DNA of 64,000 nt, taken from Chaetomium olivaceum. Taxonomy: Eukaryota; Ascomycota; Sordariomycetes; Sordariales; Chaetomiaceae. The position numbers were made by a program, and so were the translations under genes. The stretch covers positions 675,331 to 739,330 of the forward strand of contig JAYWVB010000013.1 of NCBI GenBank assembly GCA_039881045.1, read 5' to 3'. Below, one piece after another: positions 1-10,800 of the stretch (its first letter is position 1; every line of letters starts with the position of its first letter). The notes beneath the pieces are model-generated. The model was not told where the DNA came from and searched no databases. It was given only the letters and a program-made list of their open reading frames with translations.

Positions 1-2410
1 AACAATACTCTGCCTAAGCAACCCATCAAGCTGCTCACTCGCATCATCCACCGGTGCCACCGCAGGAGGACCCCCCACCCTCGGCGTACCGCCACCCGCA
101 CCAATAGCAGGTGTCCCCCCCGGAACGGCCGGCGTGCTGGCCCCGCTGCGCGACGACGACCACAGCGATGAGCCAGGGATGTAGGTGCTTAGGGTGCCAA
201 AGCTGCTAAGCAGGCCGCCGAGCAGGTTCTGCGGGCGCAGGGTGTCCCAGATCTGGGTGAAGGCCTGGCCGCCGCCACTGCGGATGTCGCCGATCTCGAG
301 GGTGACGAGTTCGTTCTTGAGGATGAGTAGGTTCTTGATCATGAAGAGGTCCGGGTCTGTGGCGATGGTAGATCCCGCGGTGGGTTTGGCGGGGTGGGAT
401 TTGAGGCGGCCTTCGGCGCGCTGCAGGGCGGCGATGGATTCTTTGATGATTTTGAAGATTACAGGGCTGTCGCGTTGCTGGGGGCGGGTTAGTATTGGGT
501 TGATGTGGTGGGATGACTGGGGGTATTCTCATGGTGACTTACACATCGTTCCTTGGGCATGGATTGGTCAAACAGGGCGAGGAGCTCCAAGGCTCGCTTG
601 ATGGGAGGAAAAGCGTTGGAGGCAATATCGCCGTTGCTGACCGGTCCAATCTTGAGTGCTTCCGGCGGGACAACGGCTCTGGATATTGACTTAACGATCT
701 CGGCTTCAAAGAAGGCGTCGGTGAAGGTCCAAAGATGCTCGGCGAGGAGCCTGGCGGCCAGCTCCCGGCAACGTCCCACAAACGGCGTCTCGTCCTCGTC
801 GTACTCAGGAAGCAGGTATTCGTTTGTAATCCATCCGACGAGGTTGCAAACGGTCTGTAAGTCGCTAGACTGAAGGGCCGACTGCAGATTTGTGGAGATG
901 GGTGTGATATTCGCTCCAGTGAGCACAGTGCGCTGTGACTTGAGCACAGCAAACGCAGACTGCGGGTCCGTTGAGTAGTGGGCGTCAACCGAAAAGATGC
1001 TTCTGAATAGTGAGGCTTCGGCGTCAGAGCGCTCGAAACACTGCTTCACAAAATTCCTCGATGCTGTATCGATCGATTCTTTGGCTTCTGCTCGGAAAAC
1101 GTCAAGATCATGCTGGACAATGGGCTTCAGATCCCGCTCCCTGGCAGCCCAGTAAGAGTGAAACAAGTTGTTCGCGGTATTGGCGTATATGTCGGCGTTG
1201 AGGGCTGAGGATGGCTGGCCGTCCGGCTCGTAAGCGCTCTGGATCACAGCTTGGACGTTCGGGACTAGCGAGTACGACTCGAGCACCATCTCCTCAAAAC
1301 GGCCGTACGCAAGCGCGTGGCGGGCCGACTCGGACTGGGTTGCCACGACCTGCTTGGATATCTCAGCTGATACCTTGTTTAGGTGATTAACAAACGCCAC
1401 CTCGAGCAGGTGTAGTGCCTTTGTAAGTAGCGCTTGGTACCGCGCGAGGTAAGTCTCGGCATCCCGGTATAAATGCTATATCACGTCAGTCCGGAATTGC
1501 ATCACATCGGCGGGGTGACTGACATTCTTGGTCATGAACTCTACGCAGGAGTCCAGGGTTGCCAGGATTTCGGCGAAGCTGCCCCCCTCGACTAACCGTC
1601 CTGCCCCAGGCGCGTTGAGGCGGCGGGTGGCCGAGTCGATGTACGTGTAGTATTGGAGATCTGTGCCGACGTCCTCGGCTAGCGTTTCGAGACGTTTCTT
1701 TTCTGTTAGGAGGCCATCGCATTGGGCCTGGAAAGAACTTGTCTGGTCGTCAACGGAGCGGAACGACTGGCAGAGTGACTCGAGGACCTTCAATGCCGTG
1801 TCTGCATCGGCGATGAGGGTGCCTAGGTGGCGCTCGGTCATGGCGAGTTCGTCGTAGTATAACCTTGAGTCTCGTTAGCAGGGGGTAGGCGCTAGGTTAG
1901 CTAGATGGACACAAACAGGTATTCCTGCTGGCTTGCCCGCAACAGTTCCTTTCCTAGTGCATCGTCGTACCCCTCCTCTTCCTCTGGCAACCCCACCGTC
2001 GCAGACTCCGGAACGGCCAATGCCTCCCAGCTATGGCCGTCCCGCCTCCTATTCCGCTTCTTCTTGGGCGCATGGCTAGAGAGCTGAGCCTTTACGATAT
2101 CGTAGAAATCCGAGTAGGACTTGGCTCTTCGGGATAAGGTAGGTTCTGGTGGTAAATTGGCATCTTCCTGGTCCTCGAATAGGGCAGGGAGGGGTTCTGT
2201 TGTGTCGGCGTCGCCTGTAGTGTCCTGTTTAGGGTGGACACGATGTTAGTTCAAGTCGGCCACGCAGCGCATTTGGAGATTGGGGAGTGAACGCACGTTT
2301 GGCCGCTGCAACAGCGATTGCTTGCGCCGATGGCCGGTACTTTGGGTTCCCGAAGCTGGTTGGCGCTGTTGAAATTCCGGTACAAAGCTGTACCAAGAAT
2401 CTTCGTACAT
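1..2410 (-). CDS. COG3: Conserved oligomeric Golgi complex subunit 3 (Sec34 family), 3' end cut by window edge, in-frame TAG
   Basis: COG3 is a lobe-A subunit of the COG tethering complex for retrograde intra-Golgi vesicle traffic. The inferred model is complement(join(<1..477,543..1863,1917..2224,2297..2410)), and the exons keep one frame (740 codons visible). The start is the ATG at 2410 followed by MYEDSWYSF, which looks like the usual fungal N-terminus. The Sec34 core (MTERHLGTLI, the coiled-coil region, then ALHLLEV) lies at 1863-1380. Introns have clear donors (GTGCGT, GTTTGT, GTAAGT) and acceptors, and a CTAAC branch point is visible in two. Oddity: codon 1476-1478 is TAG in the middle of the conserved core. 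The frame is open on both sides (DVI, stop, HLYRDAETYL), and no intron of credible length removes it. A CAG-to-TAG change or a base-call error would explain it. The C-terminal tail is low-complexity Ser/Gly/Pro and runs off the left end. The gene is divergent from the FMP25-like gene, with 409 bp between them. Confidence 0.88.
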
Positions 2411-2819
2411 TGTCGGAGCCTTTGGTGTGCTGGGTAGATAGCACTCCTGAACTGCAGCCGCGGGTGAATAGCGAGGTCCGGCCACGGCACCAAGGTAATC
2501 TGTAAGGCACGGAGCTTGGCCGTATGCTCCATCCAATGCAGGAGACAATTCGGCTTGGTGGGGGCCTAAATCCGGGGATGGCGCACGGGCCACAGCAAGA
2601 GCTCACAATGGATCAGATGCTTCCCGCTGAACCCTGAACTTTCAAAGCTCCCAGAGCTTGCCTGAGCTTGTGAGATACCTTATCTAAGAGAGCGGTTTTG
2701 GTCTATCCCCGCACTCACTCAATTCTTTTTCGACAGGCTCAACCGTGGGATCGAGAAGCCCTGGGAAAACACTAATAGCAACCCAAACAATGACAAGAGC
2801 ATAAAACAAGCATCCGCAG
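2411..2819. promoter_or_regulatory. Shared upstream region of divergent COG3 and FMP25-like genes
   Basis: This 409-bp gap separates two divergent start codons and must hold both promoters. No TATA box or other motif stands out. Open frames that cross it from the COG3 side are upstream extensions without coding character. Confidence 0.5.
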
Positions 2820-4605
2820 ATGCGCATGATGGCTTCACCTGTCCTGTCCCGGGCTGCTGCTCTCCGGCGGCCATCGTCACTCCGCAAAATCACTGCCGGT
2901 ACCTCGCAATGGATCCGCCACTCTAGCTCATCCGGGCCAACACCGCGTTCTGGTCCTCGCACCTTTGGCTTACTGACCGTCATGGTCGCATCTGGCGCAG
3001 GCGCCCTCTGGGCGTACCCGTATTTGATCAACCAGCCCGAGCCAGCCGTCCCAAAACAGCTGGAGAAGGCCGAGATCGTCTACGAGAAGCCCCGGAAGGC
3101 GGCGGCATCTAAAGAGGAGAGTCGCGATATTGTGAGCTCGCAGCATCTTCAAATCAAGAAGAGCTGGGAGCACCCCGGCGTTTACGCTTGGGGGTCGAAT
3201 ACCGGGAAGGTCGTTGCGCCTGATTCGGACGAGACCGTCATCAAAACACCACGGCGGATCCCCTACTTTGACGGCCAAATTCTCCGTGATCTCAAGTTGG
3301 ATCGCGACTTCGGTGTTGCCGTCAACGAAAAGGGCGACCTATTGCAATGGGGTACCGGCTTCTGGAAGGATACTGTTGCGCCAACCCCAACCTTGACGGG
3401 CAAGGGCATCACTAAGATCGCCATCTCGCGAGACCGCATTATTGCGCTTTCGTCTAATGGATCCGTTTATTCCATCCCTGTCGCGAAGTCTGACCAGGTG
3501 ACAGGTGAGAAACGGACCAACAAGTCATCATGGCTCCCGTTCTGGACTTCCGAAACACCTACCAGCTACCGGCCGCTCAACCCCCCTAATCTAGGCTGGG
3601 GTGAGAAGGTTGTTGACGTCAAGAGCGGGCAACAGCACTGCCTGTTGCTGACCTCCAAGGGCCGCGTCTTCTCGGCGGCTTCGAGCTCCGAAGAGTTCCC
3701 TTCCAAGGGGCAGCTCGGTGTGCCTGGCTTGACATGGCAAACACGGCCGCCTGGCCCGTATGACCAACCGCACGAGGTGAAGTCCCTAGGCGGCTCCAAT
3801 ATTAAGTCCATTGCCGCAGGCGCCTTCCACTCGCTGGCTCTCGACGACAAGGGGAGGGTGTTCTCATTTGGAGACAACACCACGGGCCAGCTCGGACGCG
3901 AGACGCCCGATCGGAGCAGTAGTCGACACACCGTCGGCCCTTCCCATCAGCAAGCTCTATAGCGGGACGAACATGTTGCCCAAGGTCACCGGCATCGCAG
4001 CAGGCGGACAGAACAGCTACTTCACGGTCGACGCAACCAAGACCCAAAGCCAAACTCCGAGCGAAGCAGGCCGGACCGTTGCCGACACCTGGGCCTGCGG
4101 CGCAGGCATCCACGGCGGCCTAGGCACTGGGAAGTGGACGCACATCTCGGCGACGCCGACCAAGATCAAATCGCTGTCGAGCCTCTACGAGTACGACGAG
4201 GCGGCCAACCGCGTCACGCCGATCCGCCTGGCGCAGCTGGCCGTCGGCAGCACGCACGCGTGCGCCATCCTCGACAACCTGACGCGGCTGAACGCGCCGC
4301 GCAACAGCAGCTCGGGGTCCGAGACCGACACCAACTTCGGCGCCGACGTCCTCTGGTGGGGCGGCAACGAGCACTACCAGCTGGGGACGGGCAAGCGCAA
4401 CAACGCCAACGTGCCCGTCTACATCGGCCCGCTCGATGGCGGGCAGGCTGATGCGCAGGTCGGAAGGAAGGGCGAGGAACACCGCTTCCAGATCACGCCG
4501 CGCACCAAGGTGCGGTTGGGCGAGGACGGAAAAGGCAGGACGGCCAGCGTGGAGCAAAAGGTGGAGTGCGGTAGGTTTGTCACGGCCGTTTACTCGGCGG
4601 CTTGA
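2820..4605 (+). CDS. FMP25: Mitochondrial RCC1-repeat protein (FMP25-like), with a frameshift
   Basis: Yeast Fmp25 is a mitochondrial inner-membrane protein needed for respiratory complex III assembly. The N-terminus here is Arg/Ser-rich and presequence-like (MRMMASPVLSRAAALRRP). A membrane segment follows near residues 48-68, and then RCC1-type blades (VYAWGSN, LLQWGTGFW, VFSFGDNTTGQLG, VLWWGGNEHYQLGTG). The gene looks intronless. The 5' part reads in one frame to about 3910. The rest (DTPSALPISKLYSG to the TGA at 4605) reads one base over. Removing one C from the CCC near 3910 rejoins the blade as GRETPIGAVVDTPS, so a single-base insertion is the simplest lesion. The family assignment rests on the combination of presequence, membrane segment and RCC1 repeats. 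Confidence 0.8.
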
Positions 4606-4608
4606 CCG

Positions 4609-5082
4609 ATCGACCGGGGTTGTGTTGAAAAATTCTGAACGGGATTCGGGGCGGTGGACGGGACGGCGCATGACCTGTTTGACTGTAACATATTGTACGA
4701 CTCTTCTTTGGTTTGTATTATCTTTGTTGTACGATATTAGGGGAAGGATGCGGACATACCACTCCGTGTTTTCCGTTTGTGGCTCCCATGATCCATCGGT
4801 TCAAAATGCCGGAAATGAGCTGCCCTGTTTGGACCCGAGGACCTGGTTCACTACCCTTGTCACTCAACCCTCGGCTTGGCTTGGCTCAGGCGGCTCCCAC
4901 TGAGATCCAACCAACTAGGTGAGGTTATTTTAGGATTTTGACGGCGCCACTCTCGTGCATTCGCATGTGGAGGCCGCTTACACAGCTCATCTTATCGGCC
5001 GGCAGCCATCATGATTTGACCGCGATCCTGAGATCCGACTCGCCAACAAGGGGGGGGAGCAGGGCAGGACTTTGGCACCGCG
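4609..5082. other. Intergenic, no gene seen
   Basis: This is the 3' region of the FMP25-like gene and the region upstream of the broken hypothetical gene. It contains a G7 run at 5050-5056. No convincing coding or RNA signal is visible. Confidence 0.5.
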
Positions 5083-5725
5083 ATGCCCGTTGTCCTCGTA
5101 TCAGACCTGAGCATCAAAGGGAGCGGCAAGAATAGCGACGAGGTGCGTCGGCATGCCTCGACAGTTGACCAGCACGGGGTTTTTCGAGGCTATGAATGAG
5201 TATTTCAGCTATAGCGTTTGCCACGGCTGCAGTTTCCCATCAGTGACACTGCTGGGCGAGAGGAGTGACTGGGCGGATATGCTACGGCGCGTGGCCTGGT
5301 TTGGCATGGCTACCGACCATGAGAAGACTGCTGCGTGGACGGTGCGCTTAGCGAAAGTGCGTGGGTATAGGTAGCGAGCTTGGATCGGCCGGAGGATACG
5401 GATGTTAGGCGGTTTTGGATGCCGGTTGTTCATGAGACAGGCAGGCCGTCTTGGGGCAGTGTGGTGACGCTGTCGAGGTGGTTGACGGCGTTCTGTTGGT
5501 GGGATTTTGAGGGGAAGAGGGTGCAGAATTACACAGATCGGGAGCTTGCCTTCATCAAGGGGCGGTGGGACAACAACAGAGGCTGATACTAGAGGGGTCG
5601 ATTTTCCGGTCATTGCACGGGAGAAACTGTCTGCGGGCGTCGTGAAAGTCCGACTAAAGTTGTACGAAGACGGAACAGGGCCTATGGGGGCGGTGCTATT
5701 GGCCGGGTCGATGGGATGCAGGTGA
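5083..5725 (+). pseudogene. Broken hypothetical gene, unrecognised family
   Basis: I do not recognise this protein. An ATG at 5083 opens a 20-residue stretch (MPVVLVSDLSIKGSGKNSDE) ending at a good donor (GTGCGT, 5143). Three protein-like blocks follow: about 5245-5370 (ERSDWADMLRRVAWFGMATD), 5380-5580 (rich in W, F and charged residues, VRRFWMPVVHETGRP), and about 5592-5722 (VDFPVIAREKLSAGVVKVRL). The blocks lie in frames 2, 1 and 2 with stops between them, and the gaps are too short for introns. Composition looks coding, unlike the flanks. It is either a gene with two frameshifts or a decaying gene. No antisense alternative is convincing. Confidence 0.45.
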
Positions 5726-6109
5726 TGGAGCAGGATCGCGAGACTACGGTTCAACCTGCTTTAAGGTGGTGTGGTTGCTGACGGCTTCGGAGGGGTTGTC
5801 GGGGGCCGGTAACTTGGTGAATCCCACGACGGCGCGTCATGGATTCAATCGAAAATGCCGAAGGTAGGTAGGTTCCCTTTGGCCAGGCGACGATATCCCA
5901 ATATGTAGAAAGTTGTCTCAAGATCAGTGGTTCTCTCAAGGACAGCCCCGAGGGACCTCGCGGACACTCTGCCTCCCTAAGGTATGCACTCACTGGCCAC
6001 AAAAAGCCGAACTCCTGAAGAAAATAAGCTCGTGTAAAATAAAGTAGGAAACGACAGAACAAGAAGAGAGGGAGGAAAGGAAGAGAAAAAGTAGACACGG
6101 GGTTAAATA
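5726..6109. other. Intergenic left of the nested transposon
   Basis: No gene is seen. The stretch ends at the TA target site of the pogo element. A purine-rich tract lies at about 6056-6090. Confidence 0.5.
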
Positions 6110-6111
6110 TA
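6110..6111. repeat. TA target-site duplication, left copy (pogo element)
   Basis: TA directly flanks the left inverted repeat and is matched by TA at 14139-14140. This is as expected for Tc1/mariner/pogo insertions. Confidence 0.9.
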
Positions 6112-6158
6112 ACGTACTTGCATAACGAAGCGCCCACCATAACGAAGCGCCCACTTTT
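6112..6158 (+). repeat. Left terminal inverted repeat (47 bp) of the pogo element
   Basis: It is identical over all 47 bases to the reverse complement of 14092-14138. Inside it a 16-bp unit, CATAACGAAGCGCCCA, occurs twice in tandem (6121-6136 and 6138-6153), which would give two adjacent transposase binding sites. Confidence 0.95.
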
Positions 6159-6218
6159 CCCGGACCTCAACCACTTTGTGTAAGTCAATTCAGCCACAAC
6201 AGCTCAAATCAATTGAAA

Positions 6219-7586
6219 CTACTCGGAGTCACTGTCTTCAGACATCTCGCAAACTACTTGACATGTCCGCGCATTGTGGCCGGGCTTCTTGCAGTTGCTG
6301 CAGAGCCGAATGCGTGGCCCACCCACTGTTATACAACCACTACTCCCTGACGTTTCCTCGCAGTCCTTATCACCAAGTCCCCGGTCAGCCATCAAACCCT
6401 TTGCCTCTTGTAAACTAAGTGATCCTCCTTCCTGCAGACGCGTTTTCTTTGTCCTACGGCGCTTGCTTAGTCGCTCATTTGCTGTACGAAGTTCCTGGGC
6501 CTCAGCTCGGAGTAACACCATTTCATGTGCCAATTTTATGCTCTTGGCCTGCAAGTCGATGATGTCGAAAATGTGAGTCGGAGAGCTACCTTGATGGTTC
6601 TCGATCTTCCGCTTGAGAGTGATGGAGCTCTTGGTCGCGTCGTACGCATTGGATGGGGTCTTCAGGGCCCAAGTCGAGGCTGTTCCGGGACGCGAGTTTG
6701 GAGGAGATGGGGTAAGTGGCTTAGGGTCGAGGCAAGAAACTACCAATTCAGGGTCAAAAGGAACAAGGCCAGTTGCTCTAAAGCCCGCTCGTATGTTGTT
6801 CGCTGTGATTGAAGCGTGAAATGCCTCGACAAACGCGTCGAAGAAGTCCTCCTTCGTAATGTGGGTGATCTGCATCCGCATCATCTGCTCAATCCGCTTG
6901 CCGTACGAGGCCTTGAGCGGACTAAAACACCCAACATCAAGAGGCTGGAGAAAGTGGGAAGAATGGGGAGGCATGCAAAGTGTAACAATGTTGTTGGCCT
7001 TGCAGAAATCTTCGAAGTCGACCGAGTGGTGGCTTTCGTGGCCGTCAAGGATGAGCAGTCGATGTACCCCTCTCGTACGGCGTTTGGTAGCCTCGTCGAA
7101 ATGTTTTAGCCAATCGAGGCCAATCTCATTTGTTGTCCAGCCATTCTCGCTTGTATGGACTCTCCATTCGGGCTGGAACCGGCTGTCCTGGTACCAAGGG
7201 AGGAGGTGGTTTTTCCCCTTGACGACAAAGTACGGCGGCACGACCCAGCCATCCGCACACACAGCTTGGATCACCGTAACCCACTCTCGATTGCCAGGCT
7301 GCTTTGTGCGAGGCCGTCCACGTCGCTCGGAGCTCGTCACGACCTTTGCACTCGAAAGTATGCCCATCTGGAACCCAGTCTCGTCGAAGTTGTAGATGTC
7401 CCCCTCTTGGATCGCGTATTTGTCGATTACGTTGCGTACGAGCCGAAACCACGCGTTTACTACCTCGGGATCTTCGCATTGGGCCCTCTGATAATCGATT
7501 TGACGTCGGAAACGCGTTGTAACCTTGGAATGTCGCTTTACGAAACCGTTTGCCCATCGGGGTCCGACGCCCGACGCGCCGCGTGC
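6219..7586 (-). pseudogene. pogo/Fot1 transposase, C-terminal 455 residues (catalytic core and zinc knuckle)
   Basis: This is the 3' part of the transposase gene. The catalytic triad of a DDE_1 transposase is visible: NFDETGFQMG, LILDGHESH and, 35 residues later, QPLDVG, giving a DD35D spacing like Fot1. A coiled-coil-like Glu/Arg/Leu stretch follows, then a C-terminal CCHC knuckle (CSNCKKPGHNARTC). No stop or frameshift is present. The frame continues from 13756-14040 once the retroelement is removed. Upstream of 7586 it now reads into the target duplication and LTR, so no full protein can be made from here. Confidence 0.93.
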
Positions 7587-7591
7587 GGCCC
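7587..7591. repeat. 5-bp target-site duplication GGCCC, left copy
   Basis: It is matched by GGCCC at 13756-13760 just outside the other LTR. A 5-bp duplication is typical of Gypsy integrases. Confidence 0.95.
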
Positions 7592-7790
7592 TGTGAGGGA
7601 CGAGTAACATCTAGGCGAGGCACAAGGGCACTGCGTATGCTGACTCAATTCTGCTAATCGAAAGCTGAAGAAAGAGAGGAAAGATACAAGATAGCGCGTT
7701 GGCAACGCGAGAAGGCATGGCCAGAACGGAGCTAGTCCGGATGCGGAAGTGCACCTCCAAACCCCAACCCTGGGTGCGCTTTCCGTCACA
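7592..7790 (-). repeat. 3' LTR of the Gypsy element
   Basis: It is 199 bp and base-for-base identical to 13557-13755. It starts TGTGAG and ends GTCACA on the plus strand. Confidence 0.97.
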
Positions 7791-7808
7791 ACCCCCCCCT
7801 CCAAAAAA
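7791..7808 (-). other. Polypurine tract with upstream T6 (U-box-like)
   Basis: On the minus strand TTTTTT (7803-7808) precedes GGAGGGGGGGG (7792-7802), with one T before the 3' LTR. This is the expected plus-strand DNA priming site, and a T-run upstream of the purines is common in retroelements. Confidence 0.85.
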
Positions 7809-7857
7809 GCTCGCCTCGAGCTTTAGTACATAGCTCAGCTATCGTTCCTTGACAGTC

Positions 7858-10800
7858 TCATTTCTTCTTCCGCGAGCGTCGCAGCTTCCGTCCTCCAGCC
7901 GCTGGTCGGTCGTCATCTGGGTGCGGCTCCGCGAACCGGTCCTCGGCTGCAGCCAACAGCCACTCGTCCAGACGCACTGGCGGGCCGGCCTGCTCTGGGT
8001 ATTCGTCGTGGAATCGCTTGAGCTCCGCCGGCGCGTTGCGGAAATCGCTAGCCGGGTACCATTCGGCATCGGGGTCCCAACCGCGCCATTGCGCCTGGTA
8101 CTGGAGCTTGCCGTAATGCGTACGACTCGCTACGATCTTCTCAACTTCCCATTCCTTCTCGCCAGCAACATCTTCACCAGGTGGGTTCTCTGCCGCCTGG
8201 CCAGGGAGCGGATTGTTTGGATACCGTCGTAGCCGGTCAGCAGTAAACTCGGCTGATCCCCGCCAGGATTCCGGGACGTCCAAACGGTAGGCCCCTGTAG
8301 TAGTCTTCCCCAAGATCCTATAGTGTTGCTGGGTGACTGGGAAAGATAGCTTGTCGCTTGGTCGACCAGTCAGTTCGGACTGCTTGACAATGACCACGTG
8401 GTCGCCGACGTCAAAATCAGGCACTCGGCGATGACGGTTCGCCTGCTCGGCTTGTCGGTCCTGAGCCTTCTGGATCATGCCACGCGCGTAGTCAACGTAA
8501 CCTTGGATACGACGTGCGGCTTCCTGTGCGGCCTCCCGGGACAACCGCTCTGTAGGGGTACAATCAGCGAAGTCCTTGGTTCTCGATTCCCAGTCAAAGG
8601 GCATCGGCATCGGGAAGCCGAACAACACCTCATGGGGCTGCAAGCCAGTGCTGTCGTGCGGGAGAGACATTTGCACCGCATCCATCGCTGGGATCGCGCG
8701 GGACCAATTGTCTTGGAAATGGCTGACGTATGGCCGCAACCGCTGGTCAATATACTGGTTCAGGTTCTCGACCTGGCCTGCGGTCTGGTGGTGACCCGCC
8801 GTAGCGAGCTTCCACTCGATACCCAGGATGCGGGAAAGCTCATCGATGAAGTCGGCCCGGAACTGTGGCCCTCGGTCCGTAATGACTTCCTTTGGGAGGC
8901 CGAACATCCGGTAGGGTCCCTCGTAGTACATTCTCGCTGCATCGCGGGCCGTAGCGCTTTTCTTGCAAGGTACAGTCCAGGGCGCCTTCCCCAGGCGGTC
9001 CATCATTACCAACGCGTTGTCGAATCCGTATTTATCGGGCGGGAACTCCTTGAAGTCCATGACCAGGCATTCCCAGGAGCGCTGCGGCGGGGGAATCGGT
9101 TTCAAGAGCCCAGGGGTCTTGTCGCGGGGATACTTCGAGGATCGGCACGGCATACAGTTGGCGACGAAGACTTCGATGTCTCCGGTCATCCTGGGCCACC
9201 AGTATCTTGCCTTGACCAACTGCGTCGTCTTGTTCCGACCTGGATGAGCCGTGGTCAACCTGGAGTGCACCTCCTGGATTACCCGGGTGCGGAGGTTGTC
9301 GGCCGCCGGGACCACCAGTCTCCCATGGCAGAGAAGAAGTCGGTCCCCCAGAAGAGTGAACTCCGAGTTACCTGCGCGCGCGCGGTCGCGCCAATCCTCC
9401 AGTTCCGGTGCCATGCGGTTGGCTTCCAGGAGATCGTCAACCATCTGGAACCCAGAGCCAGGCGGCGGAGGAACTCCCTCGTCCAGGGCCATAATTGTCG
9501 CAATTGTTGGGCCCTGTTTCTCCCGGTCTTCGGTCCGCACTGGGGCAAAGATCTGCATTGTACGATAAGCTTCCCGCTTTGCCTTCTGTGTGGTGGCATC
9601 TTCCAGTTTCCGGGAGAGGGCGTCAGCTGCGGCGTTTTCGCTGCCTGGTCGGTAGGTGATATGGAAGTTGTACTGCGAGAGCAGCTCGGCCCAGCCCGCT
9701 TGCCGGATGTTCAGCAGCTTCTTTGTGCTGAAGTACTTCAATGCTTCATGGTCGGAAACGATCAGAAAGGGGTCCTCGTTTTTCAGGCCGATCAGCTCGG
9801 CTCGCCAGCACTGTAAGGCTCGAACCACAGCCAGGAGCTCCTTATCGTGGATATGGTAATTGACCTCTGCACCCTGCATCGTCTCCGAAAAGTAGGCGAT
9901 TGGGTGCCATTGCATGTCGTCCTGCAGCTGGGAGAGCACCCCGGCAACCACGCCTTGCGAAGCATCAGTTTCCACACGAGTTGGCCGGCCATACTGAAAG
10001 TGGGCAAGAACTGGTTCGGCAAGGAGGCGTTCCTTCAGGTCCTCAAACGCATGTTGGCAATCGTCAGTCCAAACGAACGGGGTATTCTTTCTTGTCAGGT
10101 TAGTCAGGGGGCGGGCAACACGCCCATATTCGCGCACGAATCGTCGGTAGAAGTTGCAGAACCCAAGGAAGGACTGCACCTCCCTGACTGTGGTTGGCCT
10201 CTGCCAGAGGCGTACTGCATCCAGCTTTTTGGGGTCTGGTCGGACGCCGCCAGTCCCGATGATAAAGCCCAGGAATCGGGTCTCTGTAACGTGAAACTCG
10301 CACTTCTTTAAGTCGGCCTGCAGGCCTGCCTCGCGGAGGCGTTCAAGCACTCTGCGAACATGGATCTTGTGTTCCTCTTCTGTGGCCGAGAAGATCAGGA
10401 TGTCATCGATGTATGCGCTACAGAAGTCGTCAAGGTAGCCCATCAGGGTATTGTTGATGAATCGCTGGAAAGTCGCTGGGCCATTGGTCAAGCCGAAGGG
10501 CATCACTTTAAACTTGTATGCGCCATACCGGGTTCGAAAGGTCGTCAGATCTTCACATTCAGGGGCGATTCGGATCCGATGGAAGGCCTGTCGGATATCG
10601 ATCTTGGTGAAGACCTTTGCTTGGGCGATCCGGGCCAACGTCTCGTCGATTAGGGGCAATGGATATTGGTCTTTCTTCGTCATCGCGTTCAGCTTGCGGT
10701 AATCGACACAGAAACGGAGACTTCCATCACCCTTGAGAGCAAAGAGGATCGGGGCGGCCCATGGCGCGTTGCTTGGCTCGATGAATCCCTTCGCCAGGTT

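Noticed and set aside
8398..9816. A 472-codon open frame on the plus strand inside the retrotransposon
   Set aside because: It is antisense to the RT and integrase regions of pol, whose motifs are unambiguous on the minus strand. The reading has no domain features.
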